Source of the DNA: Flavobacteriales bacterium
GTDB taxonomy: Bacteria; Bacteroidota; Bacteroidia; Flavobacteriales_D; Sanyastnellaceae
Length of the DNA: 43,665 nt
Reading direction: 5' to 3'
NCBI GenBank assembly: GCA_027488435.1
Contig: JAIYBR010000221.1
Span: 1-43,665, forward strand
In this document: positions 1 through 8,824 of the stretch, in pieces
Layout of the letters: the number at the start of each line of letters is the position of its first letter
Numbering within the stretch: position 1 is the stretch's first letter
Made by a program: the position numbers and the translations under genes
Notes under the pieces: generated by a model
What the model was told of the DNA's origin: nothing
Databases searched by the model: none
Seen by the model: only the letters and a program-made list of their open reading frames with translations

Positions 1-1195
1 CACCAATAGCGTTGCACACATCTGGCTTCTCTCCGAATTTCTCGGCGAGTTTCATACCGAGGATTGCGTGCGGCAATTCGCTTTCATCATCCGGTACTTT
101 TCCTATATCGTGCAGAAGACCTGCGCGCTTGGCAGCTTTCGGGTTTAAGCCTAATTCGCTTGCCATTGTAGCGCAAAGGTTGGCAACTTCACGCGAGTGC
201 TGCAGCAGGTTTTGTCCGTAAGAAGAGCGGTACTTCATGCGGCCTACCATGCGAATGAGTTCGCTGTGCAAGCCGTGAATACCTAATTCTATGGTGGTGC
301 GCTTACCGATTTCAACGATTTCGTCGTTGATGTTCTTGGTCACCTTCGCAACAACCTCTTCAATACGCGCGGGGTGAATACGTCCGTCTGTAACCAACTG
401 GTGCAACGACAAACGAGCAATTTCACGGCGAACCGGATCGAAGCATGAAAGCACAATGGCTTCTGGGGTGTCGTCTACGATGATTTCAACACCTGTGGCT
501 GCTTCCAGCGCGCGGATGTTGCGGCCTTCACGACCGATGATGCGGCCTTTGATTTCGTCGTTCTCGATGTTGAATACAGAAACACTGTTTTCTACCGCAT
601 GTTCAACGGCAGTGCGTTGAATAGTTTGAATGACGATTTTCTTGGCTTCTTGGTTGGCCTTCAGCTTGGCCTCGTCTACAATGCCTTGAATTTGAGAAGC
701 TGCTGCGTTGCGCGCATCTTCTTTCAGCTGTTCCATGAGACGCTTCTTTGCGTCATCGGCCGACATCTTCGCAGTCTCTTCCAAAAGAGCAACTACTTTT
801 TGGTTACTCTTCTCTAGTTCTGCCTGCTTGCGCTGAGTAGTGTCGAGTTGCTTATTGAGGTTTTCGCGCTGAGTTTCGAGTTCCTTTTCCTTACGCTTGG
901 TTTGTTCTACTTGCTGAGAAAGTTCACGCTCGCGCGATTTAACTCTGTCTTCACCTTGCTGTAGTTTTTTGTTGCGTTCACGAACTTCGTTTTCGTGTTG
1001 GTTCTTCATTTCCAAAAATTTCTCTTTGGCTTGAAGAATCTTTTTTTCCTTAATTGTTTCACCTTCTTTGGTTGCTTCTGCCAGAATTCCTTCCTTCTTA
1101 TTCTTCAAAATGTTGTTGAAGACTACCCAGGTAAATCCACCACCTACGGCCACTCCGGCAAGAGAAGCAACGAGCACATACATAATTTCGCCCAT
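1..1195 (-). CDS. rny: Ribonuclease Y, 3'-truncated by the window edge
   Basis: RNase Y is a membrane-anchored endoribonuclease that starts mRNA decay. The first 398 codons are visible on the minus strand; the ORF runs off the left edge without a stop. Domains in order are one N-terminal membrane helix (about residues 5-27), a long charged coiled coil (about 35-190), a KH RNA-binding domain with [10 protein letters not shown] at 217-226, and the start of the HD domain with LLHDIGK at 360-366 (H362, D363). The remaining HD-domain metal ligands lie beyond the window. The start is the ATG at 1195, which immediately precedes the hydrophobic anchor; no Shine-Dalgarno is visible. It lies 83 bases downstream of zapA in the same direction, an arrangement I recall as common in Bacteroidota. 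The assignment is certain at family level. Confidence 0.96.
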   Translation of the reverse strand, partial: MGEIMYVLVASLAGVAVGGGFTWVVFNNILKNKKEGILAEATKEGETIKEKKILQAKEKFLEMKNQHENEVRERNKKLQQGEDRVKSRERELSQQVEQTKRKEKELETQRENLNKQLDTTQRKQAELEKSNQKVVALLEETAKMSADDAKKRLMEQLKEDARNAAASQIQGIVDEAKLKANQEAKKIVIQTIQRTAVEHAVENSVSVFNIENDEIKGRIIGREGRNIRALEAATGVEIIVDDTPEAIVLSCFDPVRREIARLSLHQLVTDGRIHPARIEEVVAKVTKNINDEIVEIGKRTTIELGIHGLHSELIRMVGRMKYRSSYGQNLLQHSREVANLCATMASELGLNPKAAKRAGLLHDIGKVPDDESELPHAILGMKLAEKFGEKPDVCNAIG

Positions 1196-1278
1196 AGCTT
1201 TATATAATTAAAATGTTATTCCCGCCGGCACTTTGCCTTTGGGTTGTGACACAGGAATGTTCGGAAATTACGATGGGG

Positions 1279-1599
1279 TTAGGCCAGGTAATGGTCTAAC
1301 TGACTTTCCAAAGCAAGCAGAGAAGGAGAGAGATCGACCGGTACTTCTACACGTTCAACCACTTTTTCTACCACGCGCTCAATGCGTGGTTCCTGGTTTT
1401 TGATAGCACTGGCAGCCATTTGTAACGATGCCATGGCCAGCAGGTCTTGTTTATCTTTTACTGCGTAGTTCTGTTGGAATGCCTGTATGCTCTCTTCAAT
1501 GGCCGTTTCTGCCTTGCGGATGTTTGTCTCTTCCGCACTGCCCAATGTGAGAGGGTAGGTGCGGCCTGCAATGTTCACTTTGATCGAAATGTCGCTCAT
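1279..1599 (-). CDS. zapA: Cell division protein ZapA
   Basis: ZapA binds FtsZ and promotes bundling of the Z-ring in the cytoplasm. The 106-residue product has the typical ZapA order. An N-terminal globular part (MSDISIKVNIAGRTYPLTL) is followed by a helix containing the family's recurrent DLLAMASLQMA segment (about residues 52-62) and a C-terminal coiled coil rich in Val, Glu and Arg. The length matches the family. It lies 9 bases downstream of the coiled-coil gene at 1609-1911 and upstream of rny, so the three are probably co-transcribed. The identification rests on sequence pattern and gene neighbourhood, and I consider it secure. Confidence 0.9.
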   Translation of the reverse strand: MSDISIKVNIAGRTYPLTLGSAEETNIRKAETAIEESIQAFQQNYAVKDKQDLLAMASLQMAASAIKNQEPRIERVVEKVVERVEVPVDLSPSLLALESQLDHYLA

Positions 1600-1608
1600 G
1601 TCTATTGC

Positions 1609-1911
1609 TTATTTGTTGAGAAGCGTAATACACTCATCTATTTCCTTCACCAGCTCATTGATCCTGTGTCGGGTAACACCGCGGAAGTTTTCGTCCTGCG
1701 GTGTAGGCATTGAGCCGGTGTTTACACCATTAGTTACTCGATTACTCAATTCATCAACCTGTTGTTGAAGTTCCTTATTGATGCGATGCATGGCCTCATT
1801 TTCTTCGCGCAAGCGTTGAAGCTGCTGCTGAAGATTCAGTTTGGCCTCACCTAGTGTGACGATTTTGGCCTGTATGCGTTCGATCAAAAGTTCATTCATT
1901 GGATCTGACAA
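1609..1911 (-). CDS. Small coiled-coil protein, ZapB-like, upstream of zapA
   Basis: This 100-residue protein has no signal peptide. Residues 8-58 form a strongly predicted coiled coil (heptads of Leu/Ile with many Glu, Gln and Arg). A short Gly/Asn/Pro linker follows, then a second amphipathic helix (about 80-99). Coiled-coil proteins of this size often lie directly upstream of zapA in Bacteroidota and are usually annotated as hypothetical or as cell-division ZapB-like. A role with ZapA at the division ring is inferred from context only. An alternative start at Met5 is possible. A consensus promoter lies 27 bases upstream (1939-1968) and probably drives this gene, zapA and rny. Confidence 0.75.
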   Translation of the reverse strand: MSDPMNELLIERIQAKIVTLGEAKLNLQQQLQRLREENEAMHRINKELQQQVDELSNRVTNGVNTGSMPTPQDENFRGVTRHRINELVKEIDECITLLNK

Positions 1912-1938
1912 AGAATAGAGTCATTAATGATTGTGGGT

Positions 1939-1968
1939 CAAATTTACGCTAAGTTCTATTTGCAACAA
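1939..1968 (-). promoter_or_regulatory. Bacteroidota promoter for the zapB-like/zapA/rny operon
   Basis: On the minus strand, TTG (1966-1968) is separated by 19 bases from TAAATTTG (1939-1946). This matches the Bacteroidota sigma-A pattern TTG-N19-21-TAnnTTTG exactly. The expected start site is about five bases further, leaving a leader of roughly 20 bases before the ATG at 1911. Confidence 0.65.
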
Positions 1969-2052
1969 GTTTGATTTTTCCTTTTTCGTGTGTTCATATT
2001 TTAAGGGAAAGTATGTCGAATAAAGCGTGAGTTCCCGCCATCTTGGGCCATT

Positions 2053-3774
2053 ATGTCGTATATGTGCAAGTGCCCGATTGTTGTTTTCATTCTTGTTCTC
2101 TCAACATTGCCGCGAGCATTATTCGCACAAGTCAAGGAGTATCCTACCGATTTTTTTCGGTCGCCTCTGGAAATACCTCTTAATCTTTCCGGAAATTTTG
2201 GAGAATTGCGCACCAATCACTTCCATGCCGGTATCGATATAAAAACAGAGCAACGCGAAGGGTTGAATGTTGTCGCGGCTGCCGATGGATATGTTTCTCG
2301 GATAAAGGTTGCTTCGGTTGGATACGGGTACGCTTTGTATATAGACCACCCCAATGGATACACGACCGTTTACGGTCATTTGCTGAAGTATGCACCTGCT
2401 ATTGAGGAGTATGCCAAAAGCCAGCAGTATGATTTGGAGTCTTTCAGCGTAGACCTTTTTCCGGAAAAGAGTCTTTTGCCGGTTTTCAAAGGCCAGGTGG
2501 TTGGGCTTTCGGGTAATACGGGTAGTAGTGGGGGGCCACATCTTCACTTCGAGATTCGTGAAACCGCAACCGAAAAACTGCTGAATCCGCTCTTATTCGG
2601 GTTACAGGTGAAGGATAAAATTCCGCCTTCTGTATCTAATGTTTGGGTTGTTCCTATGAACGATTCTTCCTGGGTGAATGGAGCGCGCATACCCGTATCG
2701 CTCGAAACAAAGGGTGGAGGGCTCAAGACTACCACGTTGCCCAACGTTTATGGCGATGTCGGATTTGCCATTACTACGGTTGATATGTTGGACGGTAATA
2801 GCAACCGATGTGGAATTTACCGCATCGAGTTTTTTGTAGATGGTTTGCAGATATACGGTCAGCGCATGGATCGTCTCGATTTTGCTACGAACCGTGCTAT
2901 GAATGCTCACACTATCTATGAGCGATTTAAAAAAGATCGAAGTTCTATACATGGCTCGTATCGTTTGCCGGGAAATCCACTCGATATTTATGACAACCTT
3001 GTCAATGATGGTGTAGTCAGCTTTCGTGATGGAAAAAGCCACGTGTGTGAGTATCGATTACTCGATATTATGGGCAATGAAACGCGCGTTAAGTTCAGTG
3101 TTCAGTCGCTGACAGCGCAGGGAAAAGTTGCTCCTTCGAAAGCTCATCTTGCTCATTGGGACTGGGAGCGTGACAATGCTGTTGAAACAGAGCGTGTAAG
3201 GCTCTCCATGAAAGCCAATACACTTTATGAAAATCTAGATTTGGATATCAGTGAAACGACAAAGATTCCAAACTCAGTAGGGCCTGCTTATTTGATTGCA
3301 TCTGCATACGAGCCTGTGCACAATTCATATTCTCTTGCATTGAAAGCCGACAAAGTAAAATCGGGTTATGAGAAGAAAACAACGGTTGTTCGCTGGGACC
3401 CTGATAAAGATAAATTGATTGCTGAGCCTAGTAAGTATGAGAATGGATGGATTACTGCGGAGCCCATGTATCTCGGGTATTTCGGACTTATGACGGACAC
3501 AGTTAAGCCTGCTATTTCTGTCGTCGATTTTGCACCGGTGATGAAAGGAAGGAAGAGTTTTTCTTTTAAAATTTCCGATGGGCTTTCCGGTGTCGATCAA
3601 ATTATTCCTCGTATCGACGGCAAGTGGGCGCTCATGGAGTATGATGCAAAGAACAGTCGACTGACCTATTATTTCGAAAACCGATACATATCGCCCGGAG
3701 CGCATCAATTTGAACTCACCATAATTGACGGTGTGGGCAATGAGAAACGATTTAATGGGCAATTCACATGGTGA
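2053..3774 (+). CDS. Secreted M23 family metallopeptidase (peptidoglycan hydrolase-like)
   Basis: This 573-residue protein has an N-terminal signal peptide (cleavage probably after LFAQ, residue 26). The LytM/M23 zinc peptidase domain comes first. HFHAGID supplies H58 and D62, GHL supplies H109, and GPHLHFEIR supplies H163 and H165, so the full zinc-ligand and catalytic set is present. M23 enzymes cleave peptidoglycan cross-bridges, or act as scaffolds when degenerate; this one looks catalytically intact. The C-terminal 350 or so residues are beta-rich and Ig-like and have no named domain that I recognise. The next gene overlaps its stop by 7 bases, so the two are translationally coupled. The ATG at 2053 places the signal peptide at the N-terminus. 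Confidence 0.9.
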   Translation: MSYMCKCPIVVFILVLSTLPRALFAQVKEYPTDFFRSPLEIPLNLSGNFGELRTNHFHAGIDIKTEQREGLNVVAAADGYVSRIKVASVGYGYALYIDHPNGYTTVYGHLLKYAPAIEEYAKSQQYDLESFSVDLFPEKSLLPVFKGQVVGLSGNTGSSGGPHLHFEIRETATEKLLNPLLFGLQVKDKIPPSVSNVWVVPMNDSSWVNGARIPVSLETKGGGLKTTTLPNVYGDVGFAITTVDMLDGNSNRCGIYRIEFFVDGLQIYGQRMDRLDFATNRAMNAHTIYERFKKDRSSIHGSYRLPGNPLDIYDNLVNDGVVSFRDGKSHVCEYRLLDIMGNETRVKFSVQSLTAQGKVAPSKAHLAHWDWERDNAVETERVRLSMKANTLYENLDLDISETTKIPNSVGPAYLIASAYEPVHNSYSLALKADKVKSGYEKKTTVVRWDPDKDKLIAEPSKYENGWITAEPMYLGYFGLMTDTVKPAISVVDFAPVMKGRKSFSFKISDGLSGVDQIIPRIDGKWALMEYDAKNSRLTYYFENRYISPGAHQFELTIIDGVGNEKRFNGQFTW

Positions 3775-4463
3775 AATTTTCGAAATCGAACAGCTATTTA
3801 CCGCTTTTTATTCTAAGCCTCATTTTTATTGGTTGCACCGGAGGTTCCCTTCGTGAGCCGGCAATGAAGTCGGCCGCACTTGTTGGTGCAACAAAGGCCA
3901 AAGCAGAATTGTTGGAGCAATCGACCGGGAATGTTTATTCGCTCAGTATTGAGGGCGCGAACATTATGCCCGATTTCACACCAGAGCAAATCACATCTGT
4001 TTGCGCATTGGCTTTCTTCAATGAGCTTAGCGAACAGCAGCGAAGTAGCAATTGCTTTGTGAGGGTTAATATTTCTCCGGATAAGTTTGCTCCTATGCAA
4101 GCCACCTTCACAAGCGAAGAATTGACCATAGCCGATCGCTGTATCGAAAATGCGGCGACTTTTTTAAGTTGGCATCCTTCCAAGGGACTTGATTCCATTC
4201 GGCCGGCTATCGATGCCTCATTCTTCCCCGATTCTTCACTCGCATTTATTGGCCAGAGTATTCTTGCGCAAGACTCTGCCGACAATGCTTGGATACGCAC
4301 TGAGATTATGGGTTTCCGCCAAGATACGCTCGCTAAAATCCCGGTGCTTGTATTAAACGCAAAGTCTATCCGAAAACAACAAACGCAGTGGTATGACGTC
4401 TTTGCACGTTACTCCAATCAGCAACTCATTTTTGTTTCGGCTAAGCTCGGTAAGACTAAATGA
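3768..4463 (+). CDS. Hypothetical lipoprotein coupled to the M23 peptidase
   Basis: The product is 231 residues with a lipoprotein signal ending in LIFIGC (Cys23), so it is probably lipidated in the cell envelope. I recognise no domain in the mature part. It is mixed alpha/beta with two cysteines near residues 83 and 101 and a second short Cys-containing stretch near residue 125. The start codon overlaps the last codons of the M23 peptidase gene, which suggests that the two products are made together; it may be a partner or substrate-recruiting factor for the peptidase, but that is only inference. The 3' end overlaps the convergent ACMSD gene by 8 bases, so the two transcripts share no separate terminator. 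Confidence 0.75.
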   Translation: MVKFSKSNSYLPLFILSLIFIGCTGGSLREPAMKSAALVGATKAKAELLEQSTGNVYSLSIEGANIMPDFTPEQITSVCALAFFNELSEQQRSSNCFVRVNISPDKFAPMQATFTSEELTIADRCIENAATFLSWHPSKGLDSIRPAIDASFFPDSSLAFIGQSILAQDSADNAWIRTEIMGFRQDTLAKIPVLVLNAKSIRKQQTQWYDVFARYSNQQLIFVSAKLGKTK

Positions 4464-5466
4464 ATTGACTTCGATCGAGTTTCAACCACTCAAGAGTTGA
4501 ATCACAAAAAATGGCCTGCAAATCTTCGGATGGCAGATTCATTTGAGTAATGAATTTACCCACTTCTAAATCGCCTAATGGGAATGGATAATCTGTTCCA
4601 AGGGAAACACGTTTAGATCCCTGCATGCTCAACACATATTCGAACAGCTTCGCATCGTGCGTTGCGCTGTCGACCCAAAATTTTCCTACATACTCTCTGG
4701 GATTCACGGGATTGTCGATTGCAACCAAATCGGGTCTGCAATTGAATCCATGCTCAATTCGCCCCAAGGTTGGCAAAAAGGAACCTCCGGCATGTGCGAA
4801 ATTGAAGCGAATTTCCGGGTAGCGCTCCAAAACACCTGCGAAAATGAGCGAGCACATCGCCCGTGCTGTTTCTGCAGGCATTCCGACTAACCAGGGAAGC
4901 CAATATTTCTTCATGTCGTCTTGCCCCATCATTTCCCACGGGTGGACCAAAACAGCCATGTCTAGATCGCGTATGGCTTGCCACAGTGGTTCGAAAATAG
5001 TTTCGCCCAGATTTTTTTGATTGACATTACTTCCTATTTGAATGCCCTTCATGCCGATAGCCTTGCACCGCTCCAATTCATGAATGGCCATGTCGATATC
5101 TTGCATGGGGATTGTGCCGAGGCCCACGTAGTTTTTAGGATATCTAGCCACGATGTCTGCAATATGATCGTTGAGGTAACGGGCAACGGTAAGTCCATCG
5201 GAAGGCTGTGCCCAATAAGCAAACAAAACCGGAATGGTACATACCACTTGCACTTGTGTGTCATACTTCGCATACTCTTCTATGCGAATATTTTCGTCCC
5301 AGCAATTCGATTCAATTTCGCGGAAAAATTTATCGCCCTGCATCATTCGCGCAAACCCCGGCCTGTGATGATCGAGATGAATGAAACTGCCATAACCGAA
5401 TTGTGCCGACCAGTCGGGAACAACCTTGGGCATGATGTGGGTATGCATGTCTATTTTGAGATTCAT
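4456..5466 (-). CDS. 2-amino-3-carboxymuconate-6-semialdehyde decarboxylase (ACMSD)
   Basis: ACMSD decarboxylates 2-amino-3-carboxymuconate semialdehyde, diverting the kynurenine pathway from quinolinate/NAD synthesis toward degradation. The enzyme is an amidohydrolase-superfamily TIM barrel with one zinc. The 336-residue product matches the family length. The metal and catalytic residues are all present: H8 and H10 (DMHTH), H175 (LVHPW), H225 (NFAHAGG) and D292 (GTDYPFPLG). Long stretches, such as KYWLPWLVGMPAET, closely resemble the animal and Pseudomonas enzymes as I remember them. It lies 17 bases downstream of a peptide-binding lipoprotein gene in the same direction. No other kynurenine-pathway gene is in the window. 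Related 2-hydroxymuconate-type decarboxylases are the main alternative, but the resemblance to ACMSD is stronger. Confidence 0.9.
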   Translation of the reverse strand: MNLKIDMHTHIMPKVVPDWSAQFGYGSFIHLDHHRPGFARMMQGDKFFREIESNCWDENIRIEEYAKYDTQVQVVCTIPVLFAYWAQPSDGLTVARYLNDHIADIVARYPKNYVGLGTIPMQDIDMAIHELERCKAIGMKGIQIGSNVNQKNLGETIFEPLWQAIRDLDMAVLVHPWEMMGQDDMKKYWLPWLVGMPAETARAMCSLIFAGVLERYPEIRFNFAHAGGSFLPTLGRIEHGFNCRPDLVAIDNPVNPREYVGKFWVDSATHDAKLFEYVLSMQGSKRVSLGTDYPFPLGDLEVGKFITQMNLPSEDLQAIFCDSTLEWLKLDRSQFI

Positions 5467-5483
5467 AGTCGATGATGTGTGTG

Positions 5484-7130
5484 TTAGTTTTTGCGCACCG
5501 TTCGCAGGTCGAGCATGTTCACGGGGTTGGTTTGCAGTCCTTGAATATTGTTGCGCACGAAATGTGAAACCTGGTCGTAGTAAAGGGGTATGACAGGCGC
5601 GTCTTCCATAAGCAGATTATTCAAGGTTGCTATTTGTGAGTGTCGAATACTGTCATTGGATTCGTGGCGAACGGCTTCGTAGCGTGAATCGAATTCGGCA
5701 TTTTTATAGTGCGTGTAATTCGGGCCTGTTGGACAGAAATTCGGCGAATAAAATACCGTCAAGAAGTTTTCTGCATCGGCGTAATCGGCCAGCCATGATT
5801 TTCTGAATACGGCCAACTGTGCTTTTGCTGATTGTTCGCGCAGGGCCGGTCCTTGCAATACATTGATACGGACCGGTATTCCGATCTTACCGAGGGCATG
5901 CTGAATGTACTCCATCAGGTCGGCATAGTCGCTGGTGGTAGAGAGAACCACTTCAGACATATTCTTTCCATCCGGATAACCGGCTTCGGCGAGCAGCGCG
6001 CGCGCCTTCATTACATCATAGGCATAGAATTGAATTTTGTTAGCCGGATTCAACATAGGAGGAACGAATCCACTGTGAGCTGCAAATACCGTGTTATTGC
6101 GGAGGTATCTCACCATCTCATCTTTATCGATTGCGTGTGATATCGCTTGCCGCACTCTTACATCCATCAAAGGCGAATTGGCGTTGATTTCTGCCGATGG
6201 ATCCATCTGAAAACCGAGATAATCGGTCTTAATGAAAGGCGTTCGTTGAAACTTCAATTTGCTTTTATAGGTTTCTGCCAGCTCGCCCGATTGATTGAGC
6301 AACTCATCTTTGAACGAGGTATGAATGCCGCTCATGAAATCGTACTTGCCTTGAAGTAGCCCTTGAAACTCGACAGACATATCTTTCACGAATTCTATTT
6401 TGACTGCATCGAGATAGGGGAGTGTATGACCTGACTCATCCTTCATCCAATAGTTATTACTTCGATGCATCACCAACGCAACGTTCTCATACCAAAAGGC
6501 AAATCGGAATGGGCCTGTTCCAATTGGATGCTCTCGAAAGTCGGCACCATAGTGTTCGACCACTTCTCTTGGGACGACATTGCAATATTGCATTGTGAGC
6601 ATACCTAAAAATGGTTGGAAAGGCTCTTTTAAATGAATGACGAAAACACTGTCGTTGATTGCTTCAAATCCGCCCTGATTAGAACGATCTACACTGCTGA
6701 AAATCCACGAAGCCGGGCAAGCTAATGCAGGGTCGAGCAATCTATTGAAGCTGTAAACGAAATCGGATGCTACTACTTTGCGTCCTGAAGTGTCATTGAA
6801 AAGAGGACTTGGATGGAAGTAAACGTGATCGCGCAAATAGAAGGTGTAGTCTTTTCCATCATTACTTATCTCCCAGCGATGAGCAATGCACGGAATGACT
6901 TTCATCTGTGAGTCGAGTTCAACCAGTCCATCGAATAACTGATTGGTTGCCCACATCACTTCGATATCGCGCGAGAACGCCGGGTCGAGTGTTGTGATGC
7001 CATTGCTCTCGTTGTAACAAAATACCTTTCGTGCATCAAGCGAATTGGATTGACACGACATCAACGCCGAAAGCACTGACCAGGTCAGTGCCATCGAAAG
7101 ATAGGTTCGGCAGGAATATCGTTTCATCAT
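5484..7130 (-). CDS. Oligopeptide ABC transporter substrate-binding lipoprotein (SBP_bac_5)
   Basis: This 548-residue protein has a lipoprotein signal with Cys26 (ALMSC) and the full family-5 extracellular solute-binding fold. Family marks include TTLDPAFSRD near the mature N-terminus, GLVELD, the YTFYLRDHVYFHP segment, and HPIGTGPFRF in the middle. Such proteins bind peptides (or sometimes other small solutes) and deliver them to an ABC permease. No permease or ATPase gene lies nearby, so it is an orphan binding protein here. Two adjacent ATGs (7130 and 7127) could start it. A perfect TAnnTTTG box ends 7 bases upstream, predicting an almost leaderless mRNA that continues into ACMSD. Confidence 0.9.
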   Translation of the reverse strand: MMKRYSCRTYLSMALTWSVLSALMSCQSNSLDARKVFCYNESNGITTLDPAFSRDIEVMWATNQLFDGLVELDSQMKVIPCIAHRWEISNDGKDYTFYLRDHVYFHPSPLFNDTSGRKVVASDFVYSFNRLLDPALACPASWIFSSVDRSNQGGFEAINDSVFVIHLKEPFQPFLGMLTMQYCNVVPREVVEHYGADFREHPIGTGPFRFAFWYENVALVMHRSNNYWMKDESGHTLPYLDAVKIEFVKDMSVEFQGLLQGKYDFMSGIHTSFKDELLNQSGELAETYKSKLKFQRTPFIKTDYLGFQMDPSAEINANSPLMDVRVRQAISHAIDKDEMVRYLRNNTVFAAHSGFVPPMLNPANKIQFYAYDVMKARALLAEAGYPDGKNMSEVVLSTTSDYADLMEYIQHALGKIGIPVRINVLQGPALREQSAKAQLAVFRKSWLADYADAENFLTVFYSPNFCPTGPNYTHYKNAEFDSRYEAVRHESNDSIRHSQIATLNNLLMEDAPVIPLYYDQVSHFVRNNIQGLQTNPVNMLDLRTVRKN

Positions 7131-7137
7131 GGCCTGC

Positions 7138-7145
7138 CAAAAGTA
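7138..7145 (-). promoter_or_regulatory. -7 box TACTTTTG, near-leaderless promoter of the peptide-binding protein gene
   Basis: TACTTTTG on the minus strand ends only 7 bases before the ATG at 7130. A good -33 TTG at the usual spacing is not visible. The predicted transcript start lies 2-3 bases before the start codon. Confidence 0.5.
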
Positions 7146-7163
7146 GTCAGGCCAACAGGAAGT

Positions 7164-7610
7164 TTAGTTGTCTGTGGATATGTCGATGTTCATCGATTTG
7201 CGCCGCATACTCGCGCTTGACGGTGGATAGTAACGATCCGGTTTTCGATTTCCCATAAAGTCGAATCGCTTCCAATAACCAACTTTCACGCCGGCTTGGT
7301 ATTCACCCTCGCTTTCTACACTTCCATTTGGAAAGAAGTATTTAAAGTATCCGTCTTCAATATAGCGGCCGCTACGTTCGATGTATTGACCCTCTACTTT
7401 TAGGTTTTCCATTCCATCATAAACGGAGCCTTTGTATTTGGTGTCGTCGAGGGGCGTAAGCTGCAGTCGATACGTGGATCCCGTTTCCGCGGCGGTTTGC
7501 ATCATTGCATTTAAATGTACTGTTTTCGGCTGAAGTTGGCTTTGTGCCATTACTCCGAATCCGAACGTGCACATGCCAAACAGCAGCGTGTAGAGTTTAC
7601 GTTTATTCAT
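7164..7610 (-). CDS. Small secreted MORN/YwqK-like repeat protein
   Basis: The product is 148 residues with a signal peptide ending near VMAQ (residue 22). The C-terminal half has MORN-like motifs of the YwqK type: GYFKYFFPNGSVESEGEY followed by GYWKRFDFMGNRKPDRYY. In Bacteroidota such repeats occur in many exported proteins of unknown role. The name 'YwqK antitoxin', often transferred to them, is not supported here because no toxin gene is next to it. It precedes the peptide-binding protein gene by 33 bases, but that gene has its own promoter. Function unknown. Confidence 0.75.
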   Translation of the reverse strand: MNKRKLYTLLFGMCTFGFGVMAQSQLQPKTVHLNAMMQTAAETGSTYRLQLTPLDDTKYKGSVYDGMENLKVEGQYIERSGRYIEDGYFKYFFPNGSVESEGEYQAGVKVGYWKRFDFMGNRKPDRYYPPSSASMRRKSMNIDISTDN

Positions 7611-7664
7611 GTTAGATCAGTTTGCAGGGTAATACGCGCTCCGGCTGCGGTTAGTTACATTTTT

Positions 7665-7693
7665 TTGAAATTCGTTTTATCAGGGCATCTTTG
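7665..7693 (+). promoter_or_regulatory. Probable promoter of the endonuclease/exonuclease/phosphatase gene
   Basis: TTG (7665-7667) is followed after 18 bases by CATCTTTG (7686-7693), one mismatch from TAnnTTTG. The box ends 15 bases before the ATG at 7709. Confidence 0.4.
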
Positions 7694-7708
7694 CGGAAAA
7701 ACTATGTG

Positions 7709-8743
7709 ATGAAGAAACACTCATTTTTAATGCTACTATCCGTTCTTTTTGCGGGCCTCACTTCTTGTGCGATTGCACAGAAAATAGATAAGGGCTCGAA
7801 TGAAGAAGCGGTAGTTGCTTTCTATAATGTCGAGAATCTGTTTGATACAATCGATGATCCACTTACCATCGATGAAGACTTCACGCCAACGGGTAAACTT
7901 CAATGGACGGCACCGCGATACAATGAAAAGCTGTCGCGTATATCAGAAGTAATCGATCTGTTGCCGGGCGAGTTGCCGGTGTTCATCGGATTGTGTGAGA
8001 TTGAGAATCGTTCAGGACTCGTTGATCTCGTTAAGCAACCTAAATGGAATACAAGAGCTGATAAGGTTTCGTATGAAATCATTCATGCCGATAGTCCGGA
8101 TGAGAGGGGCATCGATGTGGCTGCTATCTACGATGCTTCGAGATTGAAGAATGTTCGCTTCGAATATTATTCCATTGCATTGCCCGACCCTAAAGATCCA
8201 AACACAAGAGACATTCTTCACGCTAGCGGAGTATTAGGTAAGGATGAAATTCATTTTTTTGTCAATCACTGGCCAAGTCGAAGTGGTGGACAGGCGGAAA
8301 GCGAACCGAACAGGTTCGCAGTAGCGGCCTTGTTGAGGTCTAAGGTAGATGCTGTCCTTTCAGAGAATTCGAATGCGAAAATTCTAATCATGGGCGATTT
8401 CAATGATCATCCAAACGACAAGAGTATGTTCGAAATCCTTGGCGCCAAGAATGAACCTTCAGCTCCACTTTACAATCAGATGTATGCTATTCATACAGCT
8501 GGAAATGGTTCTTATTTTTATAAGGGTGAGTGGGGAGCATTGGATCAAATGATCACTTCTTCCGGATTCATGATCACCAAGGGCTGGCATGTTGATGCGC
8601 AAGCTGCGGGTGTATTGCGCGATGAGAAGATATTGTTTCGCGACAAAGAGGGAATTGCTCGTCCAAGTAGATCCTATGCCGGCGACTCTTACAAAGGAGG
8701 CTACTCGGATCATTTGCCTGTGTTCATCAAACTGCAGAAATAG
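7709..8743 (+). CDS. Endonuclease/exonuclease/phosphatase family lipoprotein
   Basis: The 344-residue product has a lipoprotein-type signal (AGLTSC, Cys20). The fold is that of the DNase I-like EEP superfamily, as shown by AFYNVENLFDT (Mg-binding Asn/Glu region), GLCEIENR (catalytic Glu), HFFVNHWPSR (His), MGDFNDHP (Asp-Asn pair) and YSDHLPVFIKL (C-terminal Asp-His). All catalytic motifs look intact. Exported EEP proteins of Bacteroidota may act on extracellular nucleic acid or on phosphoesters; the substrate cannot be read from sequence. A longer reading from a TTG at 7691 is open, but it would start inside the probable -7 box, so I chose the ATG at 7709. A bidirectional terminator follows. 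Confidence 0.9.
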   Translation: MKKHSFLMLLSVLFAGLTSCAIAQKIDKGSNEEAVVAFYNVENLFDTIDDPLTIDEDFTPTGKLQWTAPRYNEKLSRISEVIDLLPGELPVFIGLCEIENRSGLVDLVKQPKWNTRADKVSYEIIHADSPDERGIDVAAIYDASRLKNVRFEYYSIALPDPKDPNTRDILHASGVLGKDEIHFFVNHWPSRSGGQAESEPNRFAVAALLRSKVDAVLSENSNAKILIMGDFNDHPNDKSMFEILGAKNEPSAPLYNQMYAIHTAGNGSYFYKGEWGALDQMITSSGFMITKGWHVDAQAAGVLRDEKILFRDKEGIARPSRSYAGDSYKGGYSDHLPVFIKLQK

Positions 8744-8781
8744 AAATCATAGTTACGGAGTATCCATATTTTTAAAAACAA

Positions 8782-8804
8782 AAAACCCCGCATTGCGGGG
8801 TTTT
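8782..8804. terminator. Bidirectional rho-independent terminator
   Basis: CCCCGC and GCGGGG (8786-8791 and 8795-8800) form a 6-bp stem with an ATT loop. It is flanked by A-tracts on the left and T-tracts on the right, so it can terminate both the EEP gene (plus) and the dodecin-fusion transcript (minus). Confidence 0.9.
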
Positions 8805-8824
8805 CATTTTCGTTAATAAGAATA

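Noticed and set aside
1196-1278. 6S RNA between zapA and rny
   Set aside because: The gap is only 83 bases, too short for a 6S RNA, and no matching hairpin is visible.
7164-7610. Toxin-antitoxin system suggested by the YwqK-type repeats
   Set aside because: The protein is secreted, has MORN-like repeats only, and no toxin gene is adjacent.
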